A DNA stretch of 64,000 nt from the NCBI RefSeq assembly GCF_021397715.1, contig NZ_CP090210.1:23716-87715 (forward strand), written 5' to 3'. The position numbers and the translations under genes are program-made. Shown here one piece after another: positions 8,910 to 17,542 of the stretch. Origin of the DNA: Pantoea agglomerans. GTDB lineage: Bacteria > Pseudomonadota > Gammaproteobacteria > Enterobacterales > Enterobacteriaceae. Position 1 is the stretch's first letter. Each line of letters begins with the position of its first letter. Below the pieces are notes generated by a model. It did not search any database. It had not been told where the DNA came from and saw only the letters and a program-made list of their open reading frames with translations.

Positions 8910-11512
8910 ATCTGCATCTCCTTCAGCATGTGGATGATGTCGCGCTTGTGTGCGTCGTTGTCGGCCATTTCAAACAGGATGTCTTTGATGTCCGCGCCCT
9001 CGCGCAGGCGCTTCTCGCGATAGGTAAAGTCCTCGCCTTTGGAGGAGAACAGCCCGTCGCTCAAAGGGTCGAGAATGAGGCGGTGGAAGCTGGAGAATTC
9101 CCCCACGCTCAGCAGGAACGAGCTGTAGCGCGCCTTTTTCGCCGGCGGAAACTTCCTGATCATCTCCCACTCCAGCTCGTTAAACGCGTGCGGCTCCTCC
9201 TTCTGGAAGGTGGTGAACGACTTGGCGTCCTGCATGCAGGTGAACTTGAATGAGCTGTTGTCGTAGGCCGCGAGGGCCGCCGTAGACAGGTTTTTATCGC
9301 GTATCGCCTGGGTCACCGTGCCATATGAACCGTTGTGACGGCGGGCGGTGCGGTAGCCCTCCTCGATAAAATCCTTGATTTTGGTGCTGGACCCGCCGAG
9401 CAGCTTCCAGCCCTCGTCGATGATGTTCATCTTCCGCATGCTGCGCGGCGTGGTGTACATCATGTTCTCGTTCCAGATCATGATGCTGAACAGCACCGCC
9501 GACAGCAGGTCCTGCTGCTTACGCAGGTCGCCCAGCTCGGTAACCACGAACTGCAGGTCTGGCTTCAGGGTCGGTTCGGATGAGTTGAAGAACCGGCCGT
9601 AAATCCCTTTGGTGCTGTACTTGCCGAGCAGCGTCGTGATTTCATCTATGCGCCCGCCAATCAGTGAAGAGTGTTCGCGGGTAATCGCGGCCTGTCGTTT
9701 CGTCAGATAGTCAATGACGTGGTCAATACGCATGTCCTGCTGATAGGTCGGCCACGATTCGGTGATGGCTTCCAGGATCATGGACTCGTGCACCTCGTCC
9801 AGCAGGCCGTTAGGGCTCGCCAGAATGCACAGCTGATCGCGGATGCGCTCGGCCGCCAGCGTGATATCCGTGACGTTCGCAAACGGGTTAAAGCGCAGCG
9901 AGTCACCGTTAATGTAGGTGCCGCCGAGGCTGCTGCAGGCCGCCTTGTAGGAGTCCCCGATGTCCTGCACTGCGACCGTCCCGCCCTTGTCCAGCACCGA
10001 TCGCGCAATGGAGTTCGCCAGCACCGACTTGCCTGCGCCGGATGTGCCGGACATAAACCAGTTGAAGTTGGTATTCGGCAGGCTTTCGTCAAACACGTCG
10101 ATAAATGCGACCTGGTTGCGGTAGCTCGGGATAAGAATGCCCGAAGCGCACAGCTTGTTGTCGCCGATGACCGGCATCAGGTTCACCGCGTGAAACGACT
10201 CCGAGCGCTGAATGCCGCCGGTCTTGCGGCAGTCGTCACGCAGCTTTTTATTCACCATCGCAAAAGGCAGCGTGGCCAGCAGGTTGCGCAGTTGCATAAA
10301 GTCGGCGCGCACGAAGCGCAGACCCTGCGCGGCAAAGGCGTTGCGCGTCTTTTCGGTATAGCGCGACGTCAGATCGTCATCGTCCGGGCAGAACAGCGTA
10401 ATGCCGTAGAAGTAGCTCGTGAGCGACGTCTGATTCGACAGCAGCCGCGCGCGCGCGTCTTTCCATTCGGCATGCTGACGCGTGGTGGACGGAATGTACT
10501 TGGCGTAACTGGTGTTCACGCGCGAATCCAGTGACAGAAAACGGCTGTTGGCCTCGCCCTGGCTTTTCATCTGCTCCTCGGTGGTCAGCACCATCGTGCA
10601 GATAAACGGGCAGGGAATGCCGTTGGTCGGCGACATCAGGTCCTGAATGATGTTGCCGTTCTGCCACAAAAAGTGCTCCTGCGGATTGCGATCGAGGTTC
10701 AGGTTTACCATGCGCGCGGCAAACGGCTTGTTCTTCGCGTCGCTGCCCTCAATGCGGATATGCGAGGGCTTCACCCGCCAGGACGTGGTGCGGTCCACGA
10801 ACTGCGTGCCGAGGTCGGCCGCCGGATCGTACTCGCTGTCGTAGCGCTCAAGCCGCGCCGGATCGTGGTTAAAGAACTCGCGCAGCACGCTGCTGAACTC
10901 GCTGACGCCTATGGCTGAGGACCACAGGTCGGCGGCGTTAAGCGCGTTCAGCAGGTTGCGGCGCACGTCGCGCACGCGGATCATGTCGGTTTCGCTCAGG
11001 TGCTTCACCGGCATGGCCCAGATAAAGAACAGGCGGTAGTCGCGAAGGGTCAGCGGATGGTCAAGGCCGTTGCTGTAGGTGTAGCGTGCGCCGTTCAGGA
11101 AGAAGCGCGCGGTCACATCGTTGCACTCGTCCGCCCGGTGCCCCTTCCAGGCGAAGTTTTTCAGCCCCTGCTCGACCTGCTCTTTCACCGCCCGGGAAGA
11201 AACCAGCATCACCTGCAGCGGAATATCGCGGGGGGCGACGTCGCGCAGCAGATACTCCAGGCTCTCGGCCAGCTTCTCGTTGGCGCCAATCAGCGGCTGC
11301 GATTCCACCACGAAGCCCACCGACTCTTTGTTCACCCAGATCTGGCTTTCGGAGTCGTAATCCTTGTAGGGCAGCAGGTCACGGATGTGCGGGTAGTCCA
11401 TGTCCTGCAGCTTCTGGCGCGTCTCGTTCGTGGTGTCCCGCTCACCCAGGATGCCCGCCACCGTCTCCACCACGTTCAGCGGGTCAAAGCGGAAGCCTTT
11501 CAGAAATTTCAT
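8906..11512 (-). CDS. traC: TraC, VirB4-type pilus assembly ATPase
   Basis: Cytoplasmic ATPase that powers pilin assembly in the type IV secretion system. The 868-aa product has the VirB4/TraC layout: an N-terminal part with DYDSESQIWVN, and a C-terminal RecA-like domain with Walker A GTSGAGKS near residue 490 and a Walker B-like MNIIDEGWKLLGG near residue 700. Length matches F TraC (875 aa). The start codon follows GAGG (TGAGGTCTGCATG). It lies between traV and trbI. Confidence 0.96.
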   Translation of the reverse strand: MKFLKGFRFDPLNVVETVAGILGERDTTNETRQKLQDMDYPHIRDLLPYKDYDSESQIWVNKESVGFVVESQPLIGANEKLAESLEYLLRDVAPRDIPLQVMLVSSRAVKEQVEQGLKNFAWKGHRADECNDVTARFFLNGARYTYSNGLDHPLTLRDYRLFFIWAMPVKHLSETDMIRVRDVRRNLLNALNAADLWSSAIGVSEFSSVLREFFNHDPARLERYDSEYDPAADLGTQFVDRTTSWRVKPSHIRIEGSDAKNKPFAARMVNLNLDRNPQEHFLWQNGNIIQDLMSPTNGIPCPFICTMVLTTEEQMKSQGEANSRFLSLDSRVNTSYAKYIPSTTRQHAEWKDARARLLSNQTSLTSYFYGITLFCPDDDDLTSRYTEKTRNAFAAQGLRFVRADFMQLRNLLATLPFAMVNKKLRDDCRKTGGIQRSESFHAVNLMPVIGDNKLCASGILIPSYRNQVAFIDVFDESLPNTNFNWFMSGTSGAGKSVLANSIARSVLDKGGTVAVQDIGDSYKAACSSLGGTYINGDSLRFNPFANVTDITLAAERIRDQLCILASPNGLLDEVHESMILEAITESWPTYQQDMRIDHVIDYLTKRQAAITREHSSLIGGRIDEITTLLGKYSTKGIYGRFFNSSEPTLKPDLQFVVTELGDLRKQQDLLSAVLFSIMIWNENMMYTTPRSMRKMNIIDEGWKLLGGSSTKIKDFIEEGYRTARRHNGSYGTVTQAIRDKNLSTAALAAYDNSSFKFTCMQDAKSFTTFQKEEPHAFNELEWEMIRKFPPAKKARYSSFLLSVGEFSSFHRLILDPLSDGLFSSKGEDFTYREKRLREGADIKDILFEMADNDAHKRDIIHMLKEMQI

Positions 11513-11519
11513 GCAGACC

Positions 11520-12071
11520 TCACATCAGAATGCCGCTCCAGTCGCCGTGACTGGATACGCTGTAGATGACCTCGCCCATGTGGACGTTGTTGTCGGGGGA
11601 GATGTACGGCGCAATCCAGATGCGCGCCACGCCGTCAGGGCGGCGGAACGCGGCGGCCGGCTCCGGGAAGCAGTGCGCCGCGCTGCAGTACGCGGTCTGC
11701 CGAGCGTCAGTGCGCAGCACGCCGTTTTCGCGGGTGAACGGGCGGACCCCGCCGGATGACGCCACGCGCACCGGAATGCCGTCGTTGAGGCCGCTGCGCC
11801 CCGCCTGCGCCTCCGTCTGCGGGTCCAGGCGGATGGTGCCGGTATCAATCAGGCGGTAGTCGTCCAGGCGAATGCCCGCGCCGGTGAAGCCGTTCGGCGC
11901 GTTAGCCGCTGGCGCGTTGCCGCTGCTGCCGGCCGACATATCGTCGGCCTGCGACATCCAGACCCCGGAATCCTTAGCGGGCTTGTCGAACTCAAAGTCG
12001 CCGTTCATGCCCGCGCAGCCGCTCAGCATCACGGCCAGCGCGCTGATGATAAAAGAGTGAGCTTTAGTCAT
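11520..12071 (-). CDS. traV: TraV, outer-membrane lipoprotein of the T4SS core
   Basis: VirB7-like lipoprotein that, with TraK and TraB, forms the envelope-spanning core complex. The 183-aa product has a lipoprotein signal with lipobox LSGC (AVMLSGCAGMNGDF) giving a mature N-terminal cysteine. Further cysteines (TAYCSAAHCFPEP) resemble the paired cysteines of F TraV. Its first codons overlap the stop of the upstream P-loop mini-ORF by 8 bases. Confidence 0.93.
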   Translation of the reverse strand: MTKAHSFIISALAVMLSGCAGMNGDFEFDKPAKDSGVWMSQADDMSAGSSGNAPAANAPNGFTGAGIRLDDYRLIDTGTIRLDPQTEAQAGRSGLNDGIPVRVASSGGVRPFTRENGVLRTDARQTAYCSAAHCFPEPAAAFRRPDGVARIWIAPYISPDNNVHMGEVIYSVSSHGDWSGILM

Positions 12072-12228
12072 GGTGCTCTCCGTCTGCGTGTTGGTTGAGA
12101 AGGCCTTTCATGAGGGTCATGGCCAGCGTAGTTTTTCCCGCGCCGGCTTCGCCCGTTATCAGAAGATGACCAGCAGGAGCCTGGTCATCAGCAGGCTGTG
12201 TATTGCTTACATCTGTCGGGTTATTCAT
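12064..12228 (-). CDS. 54-aa P-loop mini-protein between traB and traV
   Basis: Unrecognised short gene. The 54-aa product contains a full Walker A sequence, GEAGAGKTT, at about residues 27-35 inside HLLITGEAGAGKTTLAMTL, and then ends after about 20 more residues. It has no Walker B or other NTPase parts. The ATG overlaps the end of the upstream gene by 8 bases and its stop overlaps the traV start by 8 bases, the tight packing of a translated operon gene. It could be a nucleotide-binding peptide, a subunit needing a partner, or the surviving N-terminus of a larger ATPase. Confidence 0.6.
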   Translation of the reverse strand: MNNPTDVSNTQPADDQAPAGHLLITGEAGAGKTTLAMTLMKGLLNQHADGEHHD

Positions 12229-12577
12229 GGTGTTCTCCGCCAGCGCTACCGGATGACAGCGCGTCGATTTCGGTAAAGTCGATAAAGAGATCGCCGTTTT
12301 TTCCGCTGGTCCCGAGCCGGGACAGCATGCTCATGGCAAAGGCATCGCCGGGGGCAACCTCCAGCAGGCGGCGCAGCGTTTCCCCGAACAGGGCGACGTA
12401 GCCGTCGTCGGGAATGCGCCCGGGCTTGCAGTAGAGTTTTTTCACGCCAAACCCCAGCGCCTGAAGCCCCGGAATGCGGGCGTCGGCGTCGCGCCCGAAG
12501 CAGCTCACCGTCCGTTCGGTAAACACCATCCAGCCGCAGTGCTCTGCGTGACGAAGCCGGATCTTTTCGGCCGTCAT
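12221..12577 (-). CDS. Unrecognised tra-operon protein, 118 aa
   Basis: No family recognised. The 118-aa product is soluble with no signal peptide or membrane segment, begins MTAEKIRLRHAEHCGWMVF, and has FGVKKLYCKPGRIPDDGYVALFGETL in the middle (two short conserved-looking runs). It overlaps traB by 4 bases (ATGA) at its start and the P-loop mini-ORF at its end, so it is surely part of the operon. In F this interval holds traP, trbD and trbG; I see no clear resemblance to any of them. Confidence 0.7.
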   Translation of the reverse strand: MTAEKIRLRHAEHCGWMVFTERTVSCFGRDADARIPGLQALGFGVKKLYCKPGRIPDDGYVALFGETLRRLLEVAPGDAFAMSMLSRLGTSGKNGDLFIDFTEIDALSSGSAGGEHHE

Positions 12578-13950
12578 TGCGCCACGCCCTGCGGGGTTGT
12601 ACCCCTCGCCTGTCCGCCACTGGTCGGGGTCACAAAGTCATTCATGTTGAGGCGGGTGGCGTCACCGAGTTTGCCTACCAGATCCGGCGGCAGGCCGCTG
12701 TTGCCCTGCTCGCGCGTCTGCGTGTCCTGCTGCTGCCCGCCCGAGCGCTGCTGTTCTTTCGCGAGCTTCGCGGCCTCTTCATCCTCAATAAACTTCGCGC
12801 GGAAGCCTTCGATAAACACCACCTCTACGCGGTTCGCCGCGCCGATCGGGATGATCGGGTGATACTGCTCGGCCCGCTCGATGTAGTAGTCGGCCAGCTT
12901 GTCCGCCGCCTTGCCCACGCCGCCGCCTACGGCGCCGCGCGCCACGTCTCCGCCGCTGATTGTGCTGGTAGCGCCGATGCCGGTGACCGTCTGGCCGACC
13001 TGCGAGGCGCTCTGACCGAGACCGCCCAGCGCCCCTGCGGTGAAGGCCAGCCCGAGGATTTTGCCGTTGCGCATCACCGGCACGCCCTTGATGCCGTTCT
13101 TGCCGTAGAAGGCAACATGTCCTTTCACTGCCTGATCGACGTGCTTACCGTCGATGATGCAGGACAGGCGCTGCAGCTGAACGATGGCACGCTCGCTGGA
13201 GATGTCGCCGTAGGCTGCGGCCGTCACGAAGCAGTTATCCAGCTGCCCCATTTTGTTATTACCCGGCATGTGCGCCCTGCCCTTGAGCTTGAACTGCATC
13301 GGCACCAGGTTGTTCTCCCCGCGCACCGAGGCGTTGGCGTCTGCCCCCTCGATCACGATGGCGTCAGAGAACGTGCCGGTCGGGACCCAGAACGAGGTGT
13401 CTTTCGCTTTAGGCTCAAACTGCGAGTAGTCAAACATCTGGCTGTCGATTTGCCCCGTCTGCACCGGCGCGGGCGCAAAGGAGTATTCCGTGCGCGGCGG
13501 CGTGTAGCCCGCGCCCTGCTGCGCGGCCGGCTGAGCCTGCGGTCCGGCAGGAGGTGTCTTTTGCTGGTTCTGCTGATTTTTCAGCTGATCCATCAGGTCT
13601 GAGACGTTCTGCTGCAGCGACTTGTTGTTGTTCATCACGTCGGACATCTGGTCTTTCAGCGACTTGAAGTCTTTTTGCATGGAGGCGAGCTGTTCGCGCG
13701 CCTCTTTATCGCGGTTCTGCGCGCTGACCAGCAGCGAGCCCTGCCCGGAACCGTCAAAGGCGTTGACCACGCCCCCGCCGGTCAGATCCGGCTCGGCGGT
13801 GGCACGGTCAGGCTTGCTTTCCTGACTCCCGCTCTTTCCGGCTGCGCCCCGGTTCGCGAGGTACAGGCCGCCGATGATGATGGCAGCAGCGGCGAGGATA
13901 ATGCCAAACAGCCGTCGCTGTTTGCTGCGGACCAGGCTGTTAAGGTTCAT
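12574..13950 (-). CDS. traB: TraB, VirB10-type T4SS core protein
   Basis: Envelope-spanning core protein linking inner and outer membranes. The 458-aa product has a short cytoplasmic start, one membrane segment at about residues 13-31, a coiled coil (about 80-130, rich in Q/N/K), a proline-rich stretch, and the VirB10-like beta domain (LVPMQFKLKGRAHMPGN; RLSCIIDGKHVDQAVKG; MRNGKILGLAFTAG). It overlaps the end of traK by 11 bases and the next gene by 4. Order traK-traB-traV is kept from F. Confidence 0.95.
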   Translation of the reverse strand: MNLNSLVRSKQRRLFGIILAAAAIIIGGLYLANRGAAGKSGSQESKPDRATAEPDLTGGGVVNAFDGSGQGSLLVSAQNRDKEAREQLASMQKDFKSLKDQMSDVMNNNKSLQQNVSDLMDQLKNQQNQQKTPPAGPQAQPAAQQGAGYTPPRTEYSFAPAPVQTGQIDSQMFDYSQFEPKAKDTSFWVPTGTFSDAIVIEGADANASVRGENNLVPMQFKLKGRAHMPGNNKMGQLDNCFVTAAAYGDISSERAIVQLQRLSCIIDGKHVDQAVKGHVAFYGKNGIKGVPVMRNGKILGLAFTAGALGGLGQSASQVGQTVTGIGATSTISGGDVARGAVGGGVGKAADKLADYYIERAEQYHPIIPIGAANRVEVVFIEGFRAKFIEDEEAAKLAKEQQRSGGQQQDTQTREQGNSGLPPDLVGKLGDATRLNMNDFVTPTSGGQARGTTPQGVAQ

Positions 13951-14665
13951 CCGGGCCTCCTTTCGTGCGGAACACCGTCACGACGGAGACCTTTGCTCCC
14001 GGCTCCAGCACGTCGAGCTGCGGGTGAAACGCCACAGCCATCACGCCCGGACTCCAGAAGTAGCGCTCGCTCAGGCGGATGCGCTGCGAGGAGAGGCTGG
14101 TAATGTCGGTACGCACGATGCGCACCCGGTCGCCCTGCCAGGCTGTCACCGGGCGCAGTGCAAACGCGCTTTTCACCGACTCGCTCACCGGCACGTCGGT
14201 GTTTTTACTCAGCACGTAGCCTGCCGGCTTGCGGTTGGTGATGAACCTTCCCACCAGGCCGCTGATAAGCGCACTGTAAGTGTCCTGCTTCTGCTCGTAC
14301 TCCCGCGCCTCCTCCGTCCCCTTCACCTCACGGTTGTCTACCGTCAGACTCAGGCCGGCGCGTTTGCCCGGCGTCGCCTGTACCGAGAAGGCAAAGCCGG
14401 ACGCGGTCTGCACGAACATGGTAAACGGCTTATCAGTCACGGTAGAAAACACAACCGCGCCTTCCGGCGTCGGGGATTTGGCACTCAGCACGCCCTGTGC
14501 CGCCTGCACACTGAGGATGCGATCATCGTTCACGCGCAGGTAGTTCGGGTTGTTATTGCTCACCGCCGCGTTGACGCGGGCACCAGGGTTAAGCGTCAGC
14601 TGTTCAGCACGGGCGCCAAACGCCGTCAGCAGCGCCACGGCGCTGATTAGCAGGGATTTACGCAT
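13940..14665 (-). CDS. traK: TraK, VirB9-type secretin-like core protein
   Basis: Periplasmic/outer-membrane core component that binds TraV and TraB. I start it at the ATG giving MRKSLLISAVALLTAFGARA, a clear signal peptide; a longer reading frame upstream would bury this signal. The mature part (EQLTLNPGARVNAAVSNNN) is beta-rich, and the C-terminus has a conserved-looking RYFWSPGVMAVAF. The start overlaps the end of traE by 8 bases. Confidence 0.93.
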   Translation of the reverse strand: MRKSLLISAVALLTAFGARAEQLTLNPGARVNAAVSNNNPNYLRVNDDRILSVQAAQGVLSAKSPTPEGAVVFSTVTDKPFTMFVQTASGFAFSVQATPGKRAGLSLTVDNREVKGTEEAREYEQKQDTYSALISGLVGRFITNRKPAGYVLSKNTDVPVSESVKSAFALRPVTAWQGDRVRIVRTDITSLSSQRIRLSERYFWSPGVMAVAFHPQLDVLEPGAKVSVVTVFRTKGGPDEP

Positions 14666-15230
14666 CGGGAACCTCCAGGAAAGCGCTCCAGCAGAGACGG
14701 TTAGCACGGGTATCGGTGCGCAGGCGGTAGTGCTTCTTAACCGGCTTGCCGTCGTGCAGCCCGTAGCTCAGCTGCAGGTCGCCGGTCACGTCCACGATGC
14801 CCTTGTCCGGCCAGACGCTGACGTCTCTGGGGTAGAACACCGACCCGCCGCTGTTGCCTTTAACGCGCGAGGCTTCGTCAGCCAGCACGCCTTTAAGTGA
14901 TTTCTCCGCGCCGTCGCAGGCGCCCGCCAGCAGCATTTCGTGGCTGGCCTCTGCGTTTTTGTCGGAGATGTTGAGGCGCAGGTTCAGCCACGCCAGCGCC
15001 ATCAGGCGCAGGTAGCGGGCGTCGCCGCGCTCACCGGTAAAGCTGAACGGCGTGTCCGCGCCGTAGGGAACGATAATGGTCTGTTTGTTATTAAGGAGCT
15101 GATTCATCAGCGCCCGGTTATCACCGTAGATGCGCCAGCAGAGAAGAAGCGCAAGGATCGTGATAACGAGCAGCACCAGAATAGCCACGGCCATATTGCG
15201 GTTTCCCGCCGAACGCAGCTTTAATTCCAT
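14658..15230 (-). CDS. traE: TraE, VirB5-position inner-membrane pilus protein
   Basis: Inner-membrane-anchored protein needed for F-pilus assembly. The 190-aa product begins MELKLRSAGNRNMAVAILVL, with one membrane segment at about residues 13-33, and a periplasmic domain containing VPYGADTPFSFTGERGD and ARYLRLMALAWLNLRLN, typical of the TraE family. It is placed between traL and traK as in F. Confidence 0.94.
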   Translation of the reverse strand: MELKLRSAGNRNMAVAILVLLVITILALLLCWRIYGDNRALMNQLLNNKQTIIVPYGADTPFSFTGERGDARYLRLMALAWLNLRLNISDKNAEASHEMLLAGACDGAEKSLKGVLADEASRVKGNSGGSVFYPRDVSVWPDKGIVDVTGDLQLSYGLHDGKPVKKHYRLRTDTRANRLCWSAFLEVPDA

Positions 15231-15248
15231 GTTGTCTCCGGAGGGGGG

Positions 15249-15545
15249 TCAGGCGACCCAGTGCCGTTTGTAACTGTCAGGCAGGATGCTGATAAAGAAG
15301 CGCATCACTGAGGTGGGCAGGCACCAGTACGCAAGGTTGAGAAGATACTGAGAACCGCGGCCTTTCTTGAGGTGACGTATTCCAACCACGGCGGCTAAAA
15401 GCGTGGGGCCAAAAATCCACATGTTGAGGAAAACTGCCAGCAGTGCCAGTGGCACATACAGGCAGAACTCATCAGGTGGCAGCCCCACGAACCGCTTCTG
15501 CTCGGAAAACGTAGCCGCATAGGTATACCGGTCACGTTTATCCAT
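15249..15545 (-). CDS. traL: TraL, VirB3-like pilus assembly protein
   Basis: Small inner-membrane protein. The 98-aa product has a polar N-terminus (RYTYAATFSEQKRFVGLPPDE), a hydrophobic region at about residues 28-58, and a basic C-terminal tail with YLLNLAYWCLPT and LPDSYKRHW, all typical of TraL. It lies 9 bases after traA. Confidence 0.93.
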   Translation of the reverse strand: MDKRDRYTYAATFSEQKRFVGLPPDEFCLYVPLALLAVFLNMWIFGPTLLAAVVGIRHLKKGRGSQYLLNLAYWCLPTSVMRFFISILPDSYKRHWVA

Positions 15546-15554
15546 AAGCAGACG

Positions 15555-15884
15555 TTAAGCCGGAATGACGTTGAAGGCGACGTTTACGAAAACCAGCAGC
15601 GCGGCGATGCTGCCGAACAGCGCGAGGTTTTTGGTTTTGATGTAGGTGAAAGCGATGAAAGCAATCTCAATCACATACAGGATATATACAACGGCAGAAT
15701 TGCCGCCGAACGTATCCGTAACATCAGTTTTCGCCCCTGCGAAGTAGTCCTGGGCGTGGGCTGGCATCACGGAAACAGCCAGGAACGCCAGTGCTGAGAG
15801 CAGTGCAGACTTGTTCAGTTTCTTCCACGCTACCGCCCCTGCCTTGCGGCAGTAGTTTAAAGACGAAGAGAGAGAGCCCTTCAT
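15555..15884 (-). CDS. traA: TraA propilin (F-type pilin)
   Basis: Precursor of the conjugative pilin. The 109-aa product has a long 44-residue leader ending PAHA, followed by a 65-aa mature pilin starting QDYFAGAKTDVTDTFG with two hydrophobic segments separated by the basic loop YIKTKNLALFG, the F-pilin topology. F TraA also has an unusually long leader (51 residues). No TraQ chaperone or TraX acetylase gene is visible in this window. It is the first gene of the transfer operon, so its promoter must lie in 15885-16167. Confidence 0.95.
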   Translation of the reverse strand: MKGSLSSSLNYCRKAGAVAWKKLNKSALLSALAFLAVSVMPAHAQDYFAGAKTDVTDTFGGNSAVVYILYVIEIAFIAFTYIKTKNLALFGSIAALLVFVNVAFNVIPA

Positions 15885-16073
15885 AGGTTTTTTCCTCAGT
15901 TAGGGATATAATGATCAGTCGGTTGAACTATCGTTTGTTTTTGCCTGTATGGCCTTAAGTCAAATTTCTGGCTTACCGGTTACTCCTCCTTTACAAATCT
16001 GTGGAATTGCTACAGATGCTTACGGTTTCTTAACCGGCTGACGTTTTTTTACGCTTCCGGATCGCACACTTCA

Positions 16074-16110
16074 ATTTAAGTTATTGATCTTATTGATCAA
16101 TTTAACTTAT
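16074..16110. promoter_or_regulatory. Dyad between traA and its divergent regulator
   Basis: A perfect 7-bp inverted repeat, ATTGATC-TTATT-GATCAAT (16083-16101), flanked by a second pair, AAGTT/AACTT, lies in the 283-bp gap between traA and the divergent multi-HTH gene. Its symmetry and position suggest an operator for the divergent regulator or another repressor. No binding protein can be named from sequence alone. Confidence 0.5.
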
Positions 16111-16167
16111 CGTTATGGTGAGAAATTTCACTTAAGTTCCTAACCGATTGAATGAGAATGAAAAATC

Positions 16168-17493
16168 ATGCCTGAAACTGCCGATTTGGTTGTTCTTGTC
16201 GCCGATCCGGCGGGCTTTGCGGCTGAGATTTTTAGGACAAATCATGAGGAAGCCTTAAGTGAACTACTCAATGATGCCCTTCTGCATTACATGCGTGACC
16301 CGGGCTGGTATGAGGTCACCTTCAGAGAAAACCGCTTTTATGCCTGCCAGCTGGTCACCATTCCGCTGCTCGCCTTTATTAAAAATCGCGTCCCGGCCAG
16401 ACTGTTGCAGGCAACGGCCGAACGTTCACTCGCGCAGATAAAAGATTATTCAGACGTGGCCGATCCGGCCGCCTGGATAATGATTAATGCAGATTTTTTT
16501 TCTCCCCTTCCCCGCCCCGGCGTAAATCTTTGGCAGGCCCGTAAATTAAAGAACAGCCTTAATAAGGCGGTATTTACTGATCCGGGTGATATAACGGAGC
16601 CACAAAAAAAACCTGCACTGTCTGGTGTGAAATCATCGGCTGATGGTAAAAAAGACGCCGTGCCTGAGAGTTTTCCCGGAAATAAACGCGGCCCCAGTTC
16701 GGATAAAATAATGGAGCGGGTCATGCTCGGCTGGCGCGTAAAAGATATATGCGAAGAACAGGGCTGTTCTGAATCTTACGTTTACAAGCTGATTAAAAAA
16801 CGTAAGGGAAATTCCGCAATGGAATACCGCTGGAAGCAGTGGGAGCTGATTGCGGGCATGTATCACGCCGAGCCAAAAATGACACTGGATGAAATTGAGA
16901 AAGCCTGCGGCGTATCACGCGCGGCCATTTATCAGGCTGTCAAAAAAATAGCCGAACGTGACGGCACAGAAATTACTCCCCGCGAAAGAGAAAGAAAGCT
17001 GACGCCTGATGACATTGAGACGATAAAGAGGAAATTAAGCGAGGGCGTGCTCAGGAAGCATATTCTTGCTGAATACGACATCTCTACAGAAACGCTGATA
17101 AAATACGTCGGCACAAGCGACGATTACAGACCTGTCCCGGAAGAATTAAAAGAGGATGCGGTTCGTTTACGTGTTCAGGGAAAAACACTGCAACAGACGG
17201 CCGATATTCTCGGCGTGACCGTCTCTACCGTAAAAGATGCATGGAGGGAAAAGAAAGACTCACCCGACATTCAGGAAAAACGCGTCAAGTACGATAATCG
17301 AAACGTGCTGTCTAAACGCGACCGCGATCAGGCCGTTAACGCCGTTCTGCGGGACGGAATTACCCGTAAGCAGGTTTACACGCAGTACGGAATAAATGCG
17401 CTTACCCTGCGGCGTTATATTCGTGATGCGCAGAAAAAAGAGCTTGAAGTATTGCGACAAGAGGATACTGATTCAGAGAGTAATAAAGACTGA
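16168..17493 (+). CDS. Regulator with five tandem helix-turn-helix units
   Basis: Not a recognised TraJ or TraY. The 441-aa product has an N-terminal domain of unknown fold (about 1-130), a charged linker, then five spaced helix-turn-helix-like units at about 189-211 (VKDICEEQGCSESYVYKLI), 238-262 (LDEIEKACGVSRAAIYQAV), 291-315, 338-361 (LQQTADILGVTVSTVKDAW) and 393-420. These resemble the Hin/homeodomain-like HTH of recombinases, without a catalytic domain. It is divergent from the transfer operon and takes the place of traJ/traY, so control of transfer is likely but unproven. Confidence 0.7.
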   Translation: MPETADLVVLVADPAGFAAEIFRTNHEEALSELLNDALLHYMRDPGWYEVTFRENRFYACQLVTIPLLAFIKNRVPARLLQATAERSLAQIKDYSDVADPAAWIMINADFFSPLPRPGVNLWQARKLKNSLNKAVFTDPGDITEPQKKPALSGVKSSADGKKDAVPESFPGNKRGPSSDKIMERVMLGWRVKDICEEQGCSESYVYKLIKKRKGNSAMEYRWKQWELIAGMYHAEPKMTLDEIEKACGVSRAAIYQAVKKIAERDGTEITPRERERKLTPDDIETIKRKLSEGVLRKHILAEYDISTETLIKYVGTSDDYRPVPEELKEDAVRLRVQGKTLQQTADILGVTVSTVKDAWREKKDSPDIQEKRVKYDNRNVLSKRDRDQAVNAVLRDGITRKQVYTQYGINALTLRRYIRDAQKKELEVLRQEDTDSESNKD

Positions 17494-17504
17494 TAATCCA
17501 TTTC

Positions 17505-17533
17505 ACCTGATGCGCAAGGGATGCGCATCAGGT
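17505..17533. terminator. 11-bp stem-loop between convergent genes
   Basis: ACCTGATGCGC and its reverse complement GCGCATCAGGT flank a 7-base loop. It lies between the ends of the convergent multi-HTH gene and the traM-like gene. There is no run of T on either side, so it may act as a factor-dependent or bidirectional stop, or protect mRNA ends. Confidence 0.5.
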
Positions 17534-17542
17534 AATGATTAA

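Noticed and set aside
12246..12620. 124-codon minus frame overlapping the unrecognised tra gene
   Set aside because: Arg-rich shadow with no start signal; the 12221-12577 frame has operon overlaps on both sides.
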